Shown here in pieces: positions 19,221-29,354 of a stretch of 64,000 nt of DNA. The stretch spans positions 1-64,000 of the forward strand of contig NZ_JANATA010000007.1 of NCBI RefSeq assembly GCF_024199005.1, in the 5' to 3' direction. Each line of letters opens with the position of its first letter. Positions within the stretch are counted from its first letter, which is position 1. Origin of the DNA: Opacimonas viscosa (GTDB lineage Bacteria; Pseudomonadota; Gammaproteobacteria; Enterobacterales; Alteromonadaceae). The position numbers and the translations under genes were made by a program. A model generated the notes under the pieces. It worked only from the letters and a program-made list of their open reading frames with translations. It had not been told where the DNA came from and ran no database searches.

Positions 19221-19351
19221 TATGATCTTTTATTCTTTATATTTTTATTAATAATTTTAACAGTTTAAGCATTGTATGTGAACAGACTGAATCTTAACTG
19301 AACTACAATTAAGACTGTACAGTATACAGCCTAAATATTACAATTTTATTC

Positions 19352-19756
19352 ATGAAAAATACTCATTCAGAACAGAACACCCCAAGTGTTCGCTTAGATA
19401 AGTGGCTTTGGGCTGCCAGATTGTTTAAAACTCGTGCGATTGCGCGTGATGCTGTGCAATCAGGCAAGATCCAGTATAATGGACAGCGTGCTAAGCCGAG
19501 TCGAAATGTAGAAGCAGGTGCTACTTTAAAAGTACCTGCAGGCTTTGATATTAAAGAGTTAGTTATCAATGAAGTATTTGATAAACGCCGCTCTGCTAGC
19601 CAAGTTGTAGGGATGTATACCGAAACAGAAGCGAGTATTGCCACACGTGAGCGAAATGCTCAAGCGCGCAAACTAAGTGTGTTTCACAGTCCACGACCAG
19701 ACAGCAAACCTGACAAAAAACAACGTCGCAAGATTATTAGTTTAAAACATCAATAA
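19352..19756 (+). CDS. hslR: Ribosome-associated heat shock protein 15 (S4 domain)
   Basis: This 134-residue protein has an N-terminal S4 RNA-binding domain (RLDKWLWAARLFKTR ... SGKIQYNGQRAKPSR) and a basic C-terminal tail. Hsp15 binds free 50S subunits that still carry nascent chains and helps recycle stalled ribosomes. It precedes hslO by 14 bases, as in E. coli and relatives. I could not find a convincing sigma-32 promoter upstream. Confidence 0.93.
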   Translation: MKNTHSEQNTPSVRLDKWLWAARLFKTRAIARDAVQSGKIQYNGQRAKPSRNVEAGATLKVPAGFDIKELVINEVFDKRRSASQVVGMYTETEASIATRERNAQARKLSVFHSPRPDSKPDKKQRRKIISLKHQ

Positions 19757-19770
19757 ACATAGGGTCATCC

Positions 19771-20679
19771 ATGTCCAGTTTCGATACGTTACAGCGTTAT
19801 ATTTTTAATGAAGCCAATGTCCGAGGTGAAGTCGTTCAGTTGAAAGATACCTTTCAGGCTATTTTGGATTCTTATACCTACCCTCCACAGATACAGAGTT
19901 TGTTAGGTGAGCTGATGGCTGCGACGAGTTTACTCAATGCCACCTTAAAATTTGAAGGTGAAATTGGTTTGCAAATCCAGTCAGAGGGTGTGGTGAAATA
20001 TGCGGTAGTCAACGGTACTAACGATTTGAAACTTCGCGGGGTTGCTCGTTGGGATGAAACGGTTGAGTTACCTGATACCTTTGCGGAACTGTTCCACAAG
20101 GGGTATTTAGTCATTACCATAACACCCAAAGAAGGTGAGCGCTACCAAGGAATTGTTGGTTTAGATAAGCCGACATTAGGTGAATGTATCGAAACATATT
20201 TCTTGCAATCAGAACAATTAGTGACCCAAGTGAAACTCTTTTCTCAATTAAGTGGCGCTGAAGGTGATGCCGCAAACTATGCTGGTGGTACATTACTCCA
20301 AGTATTACCCACGTCCGCAGAGGCGACCAATGTGGAAGAGTCTACTGAGTTTACTCATCTGTCGGCTTTGACGGAAACCTTAACAGCCAAAGAGCTATTT
20401 TCTTTGGATGCCAAAGATGTCCTGTATCGTTTGTACCACCAAGAAGACGTCGAAGTATTTTCACCTGCGCCCATCGTTTTTCAATGCTCTTGTTCACGTG
20501 AAGCAACCAAGGTTGCTTTACAAAATGTAGAGTTACAGACTTTATTGGATATCATCAAAGAAGATGGTGATGTAAAAATGAATTGCCAATTTTGCCACAA
20601 AGAATACCGTTTTGATGAAATGGACATTAGAACGTTACGCGCTGGTTTTGACCCAGATAGTACCGGGCAGTCTTCTTAA
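19771..20679 (+). CDS. hslO: Redox-regulated chaperone Hsp33
   Basis: This 302-residue protein has the Hsp33 chaperone fold followed by the C-terminal zinc redox switch C-S-C ... C-Q-F-C (near residues 239-275). Under oxidative stress the zinc is released, disulfides form and the holdase activity turns on. VNGTNDLKLRGVARWD and IVGLDKPTLGECIETYFLQSEQL are family signatures. It is second in hslR-hslO and convergent with envZ. Confidence 0.94.
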   Translation: MSSFDTLQRYIFNEANVRGEVVQLKDTFQAILDSYTYPPQIQSLLGELMAATSLLNATLKFEGEIGLQIQSEGVVKYAVVNGTNDLKLRGVARWDETVELPDTFAELFHKGYLVITITPKEGERYQGIVGLDKPTLGECIETYFLQSEQLVTQVKLFSQLSGAEGDAANYAGGTLLQVLPTSAEATNVEESTEFTHLSALTETLTAKELFSLDAKDVLYRLYHQEDVEVFSPAPIVFQCSCSREATKVALQNVELQTLLDIIKEDGDVKMNCQFCHKEYRFDEMDIRTLRAGFDPDSTGQSS

Positions 20680-20707
20680 TCAAGCACTTGTGCAAACCAT
20701 CAGTGGG

Positions 20708-22000
20708 TTAATCAATCGGTAGCCGAATTTCAGCCTGAAAGCCACCTTCTGGGTGGTTTGAGAAATTTACCTGGCCTTGGTGCATATCAATAATACGTTT
20801 GATGATCGCCAAGCCTAGCCCAGATCCTGATGAGCCTCTGGCCGCATCTCCTTGGGCAAATGGTTGCATGAGTTTAGGCAGTTTATCTTGGTCTATGCCA
20901 GGACCAAAATCACGGATAGTGCAGACAACTTCTTTGCGTTTTTTGTCGTGTTCAGTTGTGATTTCTAGATGGTCTGAGCCATATCTGAAGGCATTTTCAA
21001 CTAAGTTATCTAACACGCGTTTGATTGCAACCGCACGCATTAGGCAATCCGGTACATTCTGTAGACGTTGTGCAATAGTGTGGTTGTCATCAAAATGTCG
21101 TGCTTGTACAACACTATCCACCAGTAAATTAATATTCGTTAATTCTCGATTTTCTTCAAGATCTTGTTTGGCGTAATCAATGAATTGATCAATGATATCA
21201 TTCATATCTTCAATATCTTGCACAATCCCTTCTTGGACCCAGGCTTGATCTTCCGGGAGCATTTCTGTTGCTAGGCGAATTCGAGTGAGTGGGGTGCGCA
21301 GATCATGTGAGATCCCCGCAGTCATAATATGCCGGTCTTGTTCTAATTGTTTAATACTTTGCGACATTTGGTTGAATGCCTTAGTTACTGACTGCATTTC
21401 TATACTGCCAGATGGCTTGATAGGGGCAGGAAATTCACCCTGACCAACCGCTTTAGCCGCGTTTTGTAAGGCGCGCAATGGCTGTGTCATCCGTTTAACA
21501 AAGATATAACCACCCGCTACCGACAATACCCCGATCACTAATAAAATAATGGTTAATGGTGAGAAATCGTTTTTACCAATGCCTTCCATCGGGATGACGA
21601 TCCAAATAGCTGGGTTTTGCGGTGGATTAATCCAAATCCGATAAGGCGTATCAGTGGATAAGCGTACATCCGTTTCACCGCCTAGTTCTGAAGAAATTTG
21701 TGACGACATAAAACGATAGTAAGTCGCATCACTTAAGCCAGACTTTATAGCGTTTTCTTGAGAATAAAATACGATACCAGTGCGTTTTGAAAATGCTTGG
21801 CGACGCTCATTATCACTGATGAGTTGAGGCGCTTCAAAAAGTGTATTGACTTGGGTCGCAACGAGATTATTGATTTGCTGATAACTTGGCTGGATAAAAT
21901 AATAAGTCACTGACCAATAAGAGACAACTTGGTTCAATAGTAATAATGCACCGATAAGTAATACGGTTTGACCAAACGCACTCTTCGGTACAATACTCAC
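20708..22000 (-). CDS. envZ: Osmosensor histidine kinase EnvZ
   Basis: This 430-residue kinase has two membrane helices (about 10-32 and 150-172) around a periplasmic domain, a HAMP domain (about 172-225) and a HisKA domain with phospho-acceptor His in [14 protein letters not shown] (near residue 232). The HATPase domain has NAFRYG, DFGPGID and GSGLGLAII. It is the partner of the OmpR gene 46 bases upstream; together they tune outer-membrane porins. The periplasmic domain is not conserved in sequence between genera, so the stimulus cannot be assumed. Confidence 0.9.
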   Translation of the reverse strand: MSIVPKSAFGQTVLLIGALLLLNQVVSYWSVTYYFIQPSYQQINNLVATQVNTLFEAPQLISDNERRQAFSKRTGIVFYSQENAIKSGLSDATYYRFMSSQISSELGGETDVRLSTDTPYRIWINPPQNPAIWIVIPMEGIGKNDFSPLTIILLVIGVLSVAGGYIFVKRMTQPLRALQNAAKAVGQGEFPAPIKPSGSIEMQSVTKAFNQMSQSIKQLEQDRHIMTAGISHDLRTPLTRIRLATEMLPEDQAWVQEGIVQDIEDMNDIIDQFIDYAKQDLEENRELTNINLLVDSVVQARHFDDNHTIAQRLQNVPDCLMRAVAIKRVLDNLVENAFRYGSDHLEITTEHDKKRKEVVCTIRDFGPGIDQDKLPKLMQPFAQGDAARGSSGSGLGLAIIKRIIDMHQGQVNFSNHPEGGFQAEIRLPID

Positions 22001-22046
22001 GCTTAGCTATCCTTTTACGTGTAGGCGAATAGAGAGGATGAGCGCT

Positions 22047-22769
22047 TTACACATCTGAGCCATCTGGAACAAATACATAACCCAACCCCCAGACAGTCTG
22101 AATATAACGTGGGTTAGTTGGATCTTTTTCCAACATGCGACGCAGACGCGAAACTTGTACATCAATGCTGCGTTCTAATGCACCGTAATCTCGACCACGC
22201 GCCAAATTCATTAATTTATCTCGAGATAAGGGTTCACGCGGATGACTAACTAATGATTTTAACACCGCAAATTCACCACTGGTCAATACCATAGGCTTGC
22301 CGTCATTGGTCATTTCTCGTGTCGCAAGGTTTAACTTATAACTCGCAAACTCCACAATTTGTTCTTCTTGTGAAGGAGCTCCAGGCGCTTCAATCGTTTT
22401 TCGACGCAACACAGCTTTAGCACGAGCAAGTAATTCTCTAGGGTTAAAAGGCTTTGGTAAATAGTCATCAGCGCCCATTTCTAGGCCAATGATTCGGTCG
22501 ACTTCATCCCCTTTGGCCGTGAGCATGATGATTGGAATTTCGTTGTTTTTTTGGCGTAAACGGCGGCAGATAGAAAGCCCATCCTCACCAGGTAACATGA
22601 GATCTAAAACGAGTAAGTGAAAGTTTTCACGCTCTAAGAGACGGTCCATTTGTTCGGCATCAGCAGCCGTACGTACTTGATAACCTTGTTCAACTAGGTA
22701 TCGTTCCAATAAACTACGCAAGCGCATGTCGTCATCAACGACGAGGATTTTTGATGTCTCTTGACCCAT
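22047..22769 (-). CDS. ompR: Osmoregulatory response regulator OmpR
   Basis: This 240-residue OmpR-class regulator has a receiver domain with the DDD acidic pocket, phospho-acceptor D56 in LLVLDLMLPGEDG and a conserved Lys in YLPKPF. A winged-helix DNA-binding domain follows (about 135-235, with RSIDVQVSRLRRMLEKDP and YIQTVWGLGYVFVP). It is first in ompR-envZ. The DcaP-like porin at 41.6 kb is one possible target, but no OmpR box was assigned. Confidence 0.93.
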   Translation of the reverse strand: MGQETSKILVVDDDMRLRSLLERYLVEQGYQVRTAADAEQMDRLLERENFHLLVLDLMLPGEDGLSICRRLRQKNNEIPIIMLTAKGDEVDRIIGLEMGADDYLPKPFNPRELLARAKAVLRRKTIEAPGAPSQEEQIVEFASYKLNLATREMTNDGKPMVLTSGEFAVLKSLVSHPREPLSRDKLMNLARGRDYGALERSIDVQVSRLRRMLEKDPTNPRYIQTVWGLGYVFVPDGSDV

Positions 22770-22976
22770 TTACTACTCCCTAATATTACTTTTTGACAAG
22801 TAAGATTATTATAAAAGTAAAACAAGTTTGAACTATAAGACACACTAGAAATGGATGACAGTTTTTTTGTGTAAGCAAGCGTAGTGATGTTGTTACAAAA
22901 GTTGTCGAGTGAGTCTATCTGTATTACGTTTTATAATATTCCATGCTTTTTTATATCGACCATCTTAGGCAAATGC

Positions 22977-23879
22977 TTATTTGTCCTGCACCCAATCCAT
23001 TTGTAATGTTGAGCGACGCTTGTTATGCAAGATCTCTTCTAACAAAGGCGTCAATATCAACTCCATTGCCAAACTGATTTTACCACCCGGTACTACCAAT
23101 GTGTTTACCCGTGACATAAATGAACCATCGATCATTTGTAGTAAATAAGGGTAATCTACCGACTTCATTTCACTGCGAAAACGGACCACGACAAAACTTT
23201 CATCTTGGGTCGGTATTTCTCTCGCACTAAAAGGGTTGGATGTATCAACTGTTGGTACGCGTTGAAAATTCACATGGGTTTGTGAGAATTGTGGTGTGAT
23301 ATATTGAAAATAATCATCGAGAGAACGCACAATGCTACTCATCACAGCTTCACGGCTATGCCCTCTATCTGTGGTGTCGCGAACGATTTTTTGGATCCAT
23401 TCCAAGTTTACAATCGGTACCATGCCCACGAGTAGGTCAACATGCTTAGCAACATCGTGTTCTTCGGTTGTGATCCCACCATGCAATCCTTCATAGAATA
23501 AAAGATCTGTATTATCAGGCAAATCTTGCCACGGGGTAAAGGTGCCTGGCATTTGGTTGAATGGTACGGCTTCGTCAAAGGTGTGTAAGTACTCACGAAA
23601 CTGTCCAGTCCCACTTTGCCCATACTCGGTAAATAAATTTTCTAAAAGTGCGAAGTCATTGGCAATCGGTCCAAAGTAACTAATATGCTTACCTTGTTCT
23701 TGAGCTTTACGGATTTCAACTTCCATCTCAGGGCGAGTAAAGCGGTGAAAACTATCACCACCAACGACCGCTGCATTGACATTTAAATTACGAAAAATAT
23801 GCCTGATTGCATTGGTTGTTGTTGTAGTGCCAGCACCAGATGAACCGGTAATAGCAATGATAGGGTGCTTAGTTGACAT
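22977..23879 (-). CDS. prkB: Phosphoribulokinase/uridine kinase family protein (PrkB-type)
   Basis: This 300-residue P-loop kinase is very close to E. coli PrkB. The P-loop is GSSGAGTTTTT, and GDSFHRFTRPEME, HISYFGPIANDF, LFYEGLHGG and FQRVPTVDTSNPF are all conserved. It is annotated as phosphoribulokinase by homology, but no RuBisCO or other Calvin-cycle gene is seen here, so the substrate in this organism is open. It lies downstream of purD but is separated from it by a strong terminator. Confidence 0.88.
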   Translation of the reverse strand: MSTKHPIIAITGSSGAGTTTTTNAIRHIFRNLNVNAAVVGGDSFHRFTRPEMEVEIRKAQEQGKHISYFGPIANDFALLENLFTEYGQSGTGQFREYLHTFDEAVPFNQMPGTFTPWQDLPDNTDLLFYEGLHGGITTEEHDVAKHVDLLVGMVPIVNLEWIQKIVRDTTDRGHSREAVMSSIVRSLDDYFQYITPQFSQTHVNFQRVPTVDTSNPFSAREIPTQDESFVVVRFRSEMKSVDYPYLLQMIDGSFMSRVNTLVVPGGKISLAMELILTPLLEEILHNKRRSTLQMDWVQDK

Positions 23880-23932
23880 ATGTATGTCCTATTTACTTTA
23901 TTATCCTTTGACTAATAGACCACGAAAGACGA

Positions 23933-23967
23933 AAAAAGTCGATACTTCAAGGAAATATCGACTTTTT
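23933..23967. terminator. Intrinsic terminator after purD
   Basis: A 12-base stem AAAAAGTCGATA / TATCGACTTTTT with an 11-base loop lies 19 bases after the purD stop codon. It has A and T runs on both sides, so it can act in either direction; the purH-purD transcript is the obvious client. Confidence 0.85.
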
Positions 23968-23985
23968 ATGTACCGCTTTTTTTGT

Positions 23986-25272
23986 TTAACTTTGTTCGCG
24001 TTGTATGGCGCGATAAGCAATATCATTACGATGGAACATACCATCCCAGCTAATATTGCCCGCTAGTTTGTACGCCGCACGCTGGGCTTCGGTTACTGAG
24101 TTACCCATAGCCGTAGCACACAGTACACGACCACCCGCGGTAACGATACCTTCTGCTGCCACTGATGTACCTGCGTGGAATACTTTGGCATCAGATGATT
24201 CACCTCTGCCTAAACCACTAATCACTAACCCTTTTTTGTAATCACCTGGGTAACCACCTGCAGCAAGGACAATACCAACTGCGGGACGTTCATCAAATTT
24301 GATGACAGTATTGGCTAAATCACCTTGAGTGGCCTTTAGGCATAACGCGACCAAGTCTGATTGTAAGCGCATCATGATCGGCTGTGTTTCAGGATCACCA
24401 AAACGACAGTTGTATTCAATAACTTTAGGTGTGCCATCCGCCATGATCATCAAACCGGCATAGAGAAATCCAGTGTAGTCATTACCTTCTGCAGCCATAC
24501 CTTCTACAGTTGGTATAATCACTTCTTGCATAATGCGATCATGGATTGCTTTGGTCACGACCGGGGCTGGAGAATATGCACCCATACCCCCTGTATTTAG
24601 ACCTGTATCGCCATCCCCTACGCGTTTATGATCTTGGCTTGTGGCAAATGATGCGATATTTTTACCGTCAACCATCACGATGAAACTAGCTTCCTCACCA
24701 TCTAAGAATTCTTCGATGACAACACGACTACCTGCTTCACCAAAAGCATTTCCAGCAAGCATATCTTTGATTGCATCTTCGGCTTCAGTAAGGCTCATCG
24801 CTACTATCACTCCTTTACCTGCAGCCAAACCATCGGCTTTAACGACAATAGGAGCGCCTTTTTCTCTAACATATGCCAATGCGGGTTCTATTTCTGTGAA
24901 GTTTTGATATTCCGCAGTAGGAATGTTATGACGTGCTAAAAAATCCTTGGTGAAGGCTTTTGAGCCTTCTAGCTGGGCGGCTGCCTTGGTTGGACCAAAA
25001 CACGGTAAATTAGCAGCGGTGAAAGCATCAACTACACCATCCACCAAAGGTTGCTCTGGGCCGACAATCGTTAATTCAACAGCATTGTCTTGCGCAAATT
25101 TTACTAAACCAGTGATGTCAGAAACAGGTATATCAATGTTTTCTAGCATGCCTTCATTTGCTGTACCAGCGTTACCCGGTGCGACAAACACTTTAGTCAC
25201 GCCTTTACACTGAGCCGCTTTCCAAGCAAGCGCATGCTCACGCCCACCACTACCAATAACTAATACTTGCAT
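23986..25272 (-). CDS. purD: Phosphoribosylamine-glycine ligase
   Basis: This 428-residue ATP-grasp enzyme carries out the second step of purine synthesis (5-phosphoribosylamine plus glycine plus ATP). The N-terminal MQVLVIGSGGREHALAWK, the ATP-binding glycine-rich segment VVKADGLAAGKGV, and the grasp signature RFGDPETQPIMMRL are intact. It is 13 bases downstream of purH, forming the usual purHD pair. Confidence 0.96.
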   Translation of the reverse strand: MQVLVIGSGGREHALAWKAAQCKGVTKVFVAPGNAGTANEGMLENIDIPVSDITGLVKFAQDNAVELTIVGPEQPLVDGVVDAFTAANLPCFGPTKAAAQLEGSKAFTKDFLARHNIPTAEYQNFTEIEPALAYVREKGAPIVVKADGLAAGKGVIVAMSLTEAEDAIKDMLAGNAFGEAGSRVVIEEFLDGEEASFIVMVDGKNIASFATSQDHKRVGDGDTGLNTGGMGAYSPAPVVTKAIHDRIMQEVIIPTVEGMAAEGNDYTGFLYAGLMIMADGTPKVIEYNCRFGDPETQPIMMRLQSDLVALCLKATQGDLANTVIKFDERPAVGIVLAAGGYPGDYKKGLVISGLGRGESSDAKVFHAGTSVAAEGIVTAGGRVLCATAMGNSVTEAQRAAYKLAGNISWDGMFHRNDIAYRAIQREQS

Positions 25273-25285
25273 ATTCTTTTACCTC

Positions 25286-26881
25286 TTAATGACGGAAGTG
25301 ACGCATACCGGTGAAGACCATCGCAATACCTGCTTCATCTGCTGCCGCAATAACTTCTGCATCACGCATAGAGCCACCAGGTTGAATAACAGCTGTAATA
25401 CCTGCTGCTGCAGCTGCATCAATACCATCACGGAATGGGAAAAATGCATCAGAGGCCATCACACTGCCTACCACTTCTAAGTTCTCATCAGCTGCCTTGA
25501 TGCCAGCAATTTTAGCAGAATAGACGCGACTCATTTGGCCTGCGCCTACACCGATTGTCATACCATCTTTACAATACACAATGGCGTTTGACTTCACATA
25601 TTTAGCGACTTTCCAAGTAAACATCAGGTCTTTTAACTCAGCCTCTGTTGGTTGGCGTTTGGTTACAACCTGTAAGTCTTCAGCTTCAACCATCCCAAAA
25701 TCACGTTCTTGGATCAATAGACCACCATTTACGCGTTTAAAATCGTAGCCATCAGTAAGCTGTCCAGCCCAGTCGCCACATTCTAAAACGCGCACATTTT
25801 GTTTGGCACTTAAGACTGTTTTGGCTGCTTCAGAAACCGTCGGTGCAATAATCACTTCAACGAACTGGCGGTCAATAATGGCTTGTGCAGTAGCTGCATC
25901 TAGTTCTTGGTTAAAAGCAATGATGCCACCAAATGCTGATGTTGGGTCAGTTTGATATGCGCGCTCGTAGGCCGCTAGGATAGTTTCACCTAAAGCAACA
26001 CCGCAAGGGTTGGCATGTTTGACAATAACACAAGCTGGTTGATCGAATTCTTTGACACATTCTAAGGCTGCGTCTGTATCGGCAATATTATTAAACGATA
26101 ACGCTTTACCTTGCAGCTGCTGAGCAGTTGCAACAGAGGCTTCTTGAATATCATTTTCTACGTAAAATGCTGCTGCTTGGTGAGAGTTTTCACCATAGCG
26201 TAAATCTTGTTTTTTACTGACTTGGATATTGTAAGTGCGCGGGAATTCGCTGTGCTCATGGTCACAATCATCGTCACACTCAGTTGTATCTAAACGGGCA
26301 CCGAAATAGTTAGCAATCATACCGTCGTATTCTGCCGTGTGTTCAAAAGCCTTAATCGCAAGGTCAAAACGCGTTGCATGGTCAACTACACCACTGTTTG
26401 CTTGCATTTGCTCTAGGACAGTCACGTAATCATCGGCATTGACTACAATCGTCACATCGTTGTGATTCTTGGCAGCTGCACGCACCATGGTGGGGCCACC
26501 GATATCGATGTTTTCAATCGCGTCAGGCAAAGTGCAATCTGGGTTAGCTACAGTCGCAGCAAACGGGTAAAGGTTGACTACCACTAAATCAATCGCATCT
26601 ATGTTATTTTCAGCCATGACCGCATCGTCTTGACCACGGCGTGCAAGGATACCACCATGAATTTTTGGATGTAATGTCTTGACTCGGCCGTCCATAATTT
26701 CAGGGTGTCCGGTGTGGTCTGATACTTCGATAACGGGTAAACCTGCCTCGGCAAGTAATTTGGCAGTCCCGCCGGTAGATAAGAGTTCAACATCCATAGC
26801 AACTAAGGCTTGGGCAAATTCTAAAATACCGGTTTTGTCTGACACACTTAGTAGTGCGCGACGGATTGGATTTGTAGTCAT
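25286..26881 (-). CDS. purH: Bifunctional AICAR formyltransferase / IMP cyclohydrolase
   Basis: This enzyme carries out the last two steps of IMP synthesis. The N-terminal cyclohydrolase domain ([41 protein letters not shown]) is followed by the formyltransferase domain ([45 protein letters not shown]). I use ATG 26881, giving 531 residues against 529 in E. coli. An in-frame ATG at 26938 adds 19 unrelated residues and begins inside the terminator hairpin upstream, so it was rejected. The short gap behind the fis terminator makes its promoter unclear. Confidence 0.95.
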   Translation of the reverse strand: MTTNPIRRALLSVSDKTGILEFAQALVAMDVELLSTGGTAKLLAEAGLPVIEVSDHTGHPEIMDGRVKTLHPKIHGGILARRGQDDAVMAENNIDAIDLVVVNLYPFAATVANPDCTLPDAIENIDIGGPTMVRAAAKNHNDVTIVVNADDYVTVLEQMQANSGVVDHATRFDLAIKAFEHTAEYDGMIANYFGARLDTTECDDDCDHEHSEFPRTYNIQVSKKQDLRYGENSHQAAAFYVENDIQEASVATAQQLQGKALSFNNIADTDAALECVKEFDQPACVIVKHANPCGVALGETILAAYERAYQTDPTSAFGGIIAFNQELDAATAQAIIDRQFVEVIIAPTVSEAAKTVLSAKQNVRVLECGDWAGQLTDGYDFKRVNGGLLIQERDFGMVEAEDLQVVTKRQPTEAELKDLMFTWKVAKYVKSNAIVYCKDGMTIGVGAGQMSRVYSAKIAGIKAADENLEVVGSVMASDAFFPFRDGIDAAAAAGITAVIQPGGSMRDAEVIAAADEAGIAMVFTGMRHFRH

Positions 26882-26915
26882 AGTATGTGGTCTTCTTACT
26901 GGAAATTTTGACAAG

Positions 26916-26949
26916 ATAAAAAACAAAAAAGAGCACATAAGTGCTCTTT
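26916..26949 (-). terminator. Intrinsic terminator between fis and purH
   Basis: On the minus strand, AAAGAGCAC / GTGCTCTTT with a four-base loop runs into a TTTTTTGTTTTTT-like tract. It lies 25 bases after the fis stop and only 46 bases before the purH start, so it either fully ends dusB-fis transcription or works as a partial terminator ahead of purHD. Confidence 0.85.
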
Positions 26950-26974
26950 AGGCTGGGGCAGGCCCCGCTGGGTG

Positions 26975-27268
26975 TTAGCCCATGCCGTATTGTTTAAGCT
27001 TCTTACGAAGTGTACCGCGGTTGATACCCATCATATTAGCGGCTTTAGTCTGATTACCGCGAGTATACGTCATGACTTCTTCGAGTAAAGGTGCTTCAAC
27101 TTCACTTAACACCATGTCATATAATGACTCAATTTCAGAGTTATCTAACTGCTTAAGGTATTTGTTTACAGCTTGTTTAACCGACTCACGTAATGGCTTT
27201 TGTGCTGTTGTTTGCGCAGGAGTTGTGACAATCGTTGTAAAAGGAGATGTTGCGTTTTGATCAAACAT
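26975..27268 (-). CDS. fis: Nucleoid-associated DNA-binding protein Fis
   Basis: This 97-residue protein (E. coli 98) has a flexible N-terminal arm, a dimerisation helix pair ([34 protein letters not shown] is the characteristic core, residues about 53-84) and the C-terminal helix-turn-helix ending [14 protein letters not shown]. Fis bends DNA at rRNA and other growth-rate-controlled promoters and inverts or organises the nucleoid. It is 30 bases downstream of dusB, the standard arrangement. Confidence 0.97.
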   Translation of the reverse strand: MFDQNATSPFTTIVTTPAQTTAQKPLRESVKQAVNKYLKQLDNSEIESLYDMVLSEVEAPLLEEVMTYTRGNQTKAANMMGINRGTLRKKLKQYGMG

Positions 27269-27298
27269 AATCAGTACTGCTCTTTTTTATAGTATCAA

Positions 27299-28288
27299 TT
27301 AAGCTGCGCTAGAAGGAGACTTCTGCGACAACTGCGAGAAAAACATTGTTAACGCATCTAGCTGCTCAGCAGCGTCATCAATGGCATTAAAATGTGCGCG
27401 AAATTGACGTCCTTGATCGTATTTTGCCAAATACCACCCAACATGTTTTCGGGCGATACGAACACCTCCAATTCCCCCATAAAAATTATGGACGTTATCG
27501 ATGTGCTCTAACATGACTGAACACTGTTCAGTATAGTCAGGTTTAGGCAGAATTTCTCCGGTTTGCAAAAAATGTTGTATTTCGCGGAAGATCCAAGGAT
27601 TTCCTTGGGCACCACGACCAACCATTATTCCATCTGCTCCGGTGTGTTCTAACACAAATTTAGCTTGCTGCGGTGATGTAATATCACCATTGGCAACGAC
27701 TGGTATATCCACTGCGTTCTTGATAGCTCGGATTGTGTCGTATTCGGCGTTGCCTTTATACATACATGCACGTGTTCTACCGTGAACCGCCAAGGATTGA
27801 ATATTGTATTGTTGTGCTAATTTAGCAATCTGCACACCATTACGATTTTCTGGATCCCAACCTGTACGTATTTTCAATGTAACTGGGACCTTAACCGCAT
27901 CAACCACCGCAGCAAGTATCGCTTCTACTTGATCGGGGTATTGCAGTAAGGCAGACCCTGCCATTTTTTTATTTACTTTTTTTGCAGGACAACCCATGTT
28001 GATATCGATGATTTGCGCACCGTTATTTACATTGAATTGAGCTGCCTCAGCCATGAGAGACGGGTCTGAGCCCGCTATTTGTACTGAACGAATTCCATGC
28101 TCGCCAGTGTGGTCCATGCGCATTTTAGATTTTTCAGTATGCCAAACCTTTGGGTTACTCGATAACATCTCGGAAACCACAAGTCCGGCACCCATTCTTT
28201 TGCACATTTGGCGAAAGGGCCTATCAGTCACCCCCGCCATGGGAGCTAATAGCAAATTATTCTCAAGCGTGTAGTGACCTATGCGCAT
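27299..28288 (-). CDS. dusB: tRNA-dihydrouridine synthase B
   Basis: This 329-residue FMN-dependent TIM-barrel enzyme reduces uridines in the D-loop of t[15 protein letters not shown], the catalytic-cysteine motif [30 protein letters not shown] and [15 protein letters not shown] identify Dus, and the fis linkage marks it as DusB. It is first in dusB-fis; a promoter with a GC-rich discriminator lies about 100 bases upstream. Confidence 0.95.
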   Translation of the reverse strand: MRIGHYTLENNLLLAPMAGVTDRPFRQMCKRMGAGLVVSEMLSSNPKVWHTEKSKMRMDHTGEHGIRSVQIAGSDPSLMAEAAQFNVNNGAQIIDINMGCPAKKVNKKMAGSALLQYPDQVEAILAAVVDAVKVPVTLKIRTGWDPENRNGVQIAKLAQQYNIQSLAVHGRTRACMYKGNAEYDTIRAIKNAVDIPVVANGDITSPQQAKFVLEHTGADGIMVGRGAQGNPWIFREIQHFLQTGEILPKPDYTEQCSVMLEHIDNVHNFYGGIGGVRIARKHVGWYLAKYDQGRQFRAHFNAIDDAAEQLDALTMFFSQLSQKSPSSAA

Positions 28289-28385
28289 GAAGTACCTCTA
28301 ATTTGCAAAACTGATGCTCTGCACTATTGAACAAATAATATCCATATCGTACAAATTTTAAACCCTTATCGCTTAAGGGAGCGCA

Positions 28386-28414
28386 ATATTACGCCTTTTT
28401 TGGGAGAGTGAAAA
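28386..28414 (-). promoter_or_regulatory. dusB-fis promoter with GC-rich discriminator
   Basis: On the minus strand, TTTTCA (28414-28409), a 17-base spacer containing an A-tract, and TAATAT (28391-28386) are followed by TGCGCTCCC. The GC-rich stretch between the -10 element and the start is typical of stringently controlled promoters and recalls the E. coli fis promoter. A CCCTTA/TAAGGG stem (28363-28379) falls at the expected 5' end of the mRNA. Confidence 0.5.
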
Positions 28415-28457
28415 GCTGTTTTTTTAAGCAAATTGCAATTATTTTACTTGACAATAA

Positions 28458-29336
28458 TTAGTGTTTTGTTCCGCTGACCCTTGCCCAGTCACCTTCGGTA
28501 ACAATCTCATCGATATGAAACTGAGCCGCGTATAAATCTGCAATTTCTTGTGCTTGCTCAACTAGAATGCCTGACAAAACCAGTTTGCCACCTGGGCGAC
28601 AATAGTCACTAATGACTTGGCTTAGCTCACGGAGCGGCGCGGCTAAGATATTCGCTAGTACGACATCTGCTAGGTATTGGGGATTGTGCTGTGGGAGTGC
28701 GACACTGACTTGTTCGCTTACTTGGTTGCGTAGAGCGTTTTCTTCGGTGGCTTGTAAGGCTTGGGGATCAATATCGATACCTAGCATTTCACTGGCACCG
28801 AGTTTGACTGCTGCGATCCCTAAAATGCCTGACCCACAGCCAAAATCAAGGACCTTTTTAGCGTGTAAATCAAGGCTGTCTAACCAACGTAAGCACAGTG
28901 CTGTGGTCGCATGAGTACCAGTACCAAAGGCGAGGCCTGGGTCGAGCATTACATTGACAGCGGTGGGGTCAGGAATATCTCGCCAAGAAGGACAGATCCA
29001 TAAACGTTGGCCAAATTGCATTGCGTGGAAATTATCCATCCATTCACGCTCCCAGTCTTTGTCCTCTAGCGGATCTAGGACATAAATGAACTCATCTCCT
29101 AAAATTTTTGCTCGACTTAAACGTTGGATGACACGAGTCATGTCCATGGCTGCATCAAATAAACCCACTACTTGAGTATCTGGCCACAGCATGACTTCTC
29201 CAGGTTTCGGCTCGTATAACGGGGTGTCTTTAGCATCGACAAATGTGACGGCTTGCGCACCATTGGCACTGAGCATCTCACCTAACGCTTCAGCGTGTTC
29301 TGCTACCATGTTTATTTTTAGTTGAATGTAAGCCAA
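28458..29336 (-). CDS. prmA: Ribosomal protein L11 methyltransferase
   Basis: This 292-residue SAM-dependent enzyme trimethylates ribosomal protein L11. The N-terminal L11-recognition domain is followed by a class I methyltransferase domain with [19 protein letters not shown] (SAM motif I) and [12 protein letters not shown] (motif IV). WICPSW and [14 protein letters not shown] are PrmA-specific. It starts 18 bases after the S10 peptidase and may be co-transcribed with it; dusB follows after a 169-base gap with its own promoter. Confidence 0.95.
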   Translation of the reverse strand: MAYIQLKINMVAEHAEALGEMLSANGAQAVTFVDAKDTPLYEPKPGEVMLWPDTQVVGLFDAAMDMTRVIQRLSRAKILGDEFIYVLDPLEDKDWEREWMDNFHAMQFGQRLWICPSWRDIPDPTAVNVMLDPGLAFGTGTHATTALCLRWLDSLDLHAKKVLDFGCGSGILGIAAVKLGASEMLGIDIDPQALQATEENALRNQVSEQVSVALPQHNPQYLADVVLANILAAPLRELSQVISDYCRPGGKLVLSGILVEQAQEIADLYAAQFHIDEIVTEGDWARVSGTKH

Positions 29337-29354
29337 AATTCGGTTCCTGTCCTG

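Noticed and set aside
19315-19329. CTG...CAG palindrome in the gspC-hslR intergenic region, resembling a LexA box
   Set aside because: The spacing is CTG-N9-CAG (15 bases), one base short of the 16-base LexA box.
26882-26938. Upstream in-frame ATG extension of purH
   Set aside because: It adds 19 unrelated residues and begins inside the fis terminator hairpin; ATG 26881 matches the family start.
26953-26968. GGGG-CCTG-CCCC hairpin between fis and its terminator
   Set aside because: The stem is only four base pairs with poor flanks; no alternative structure with the terminator was found.
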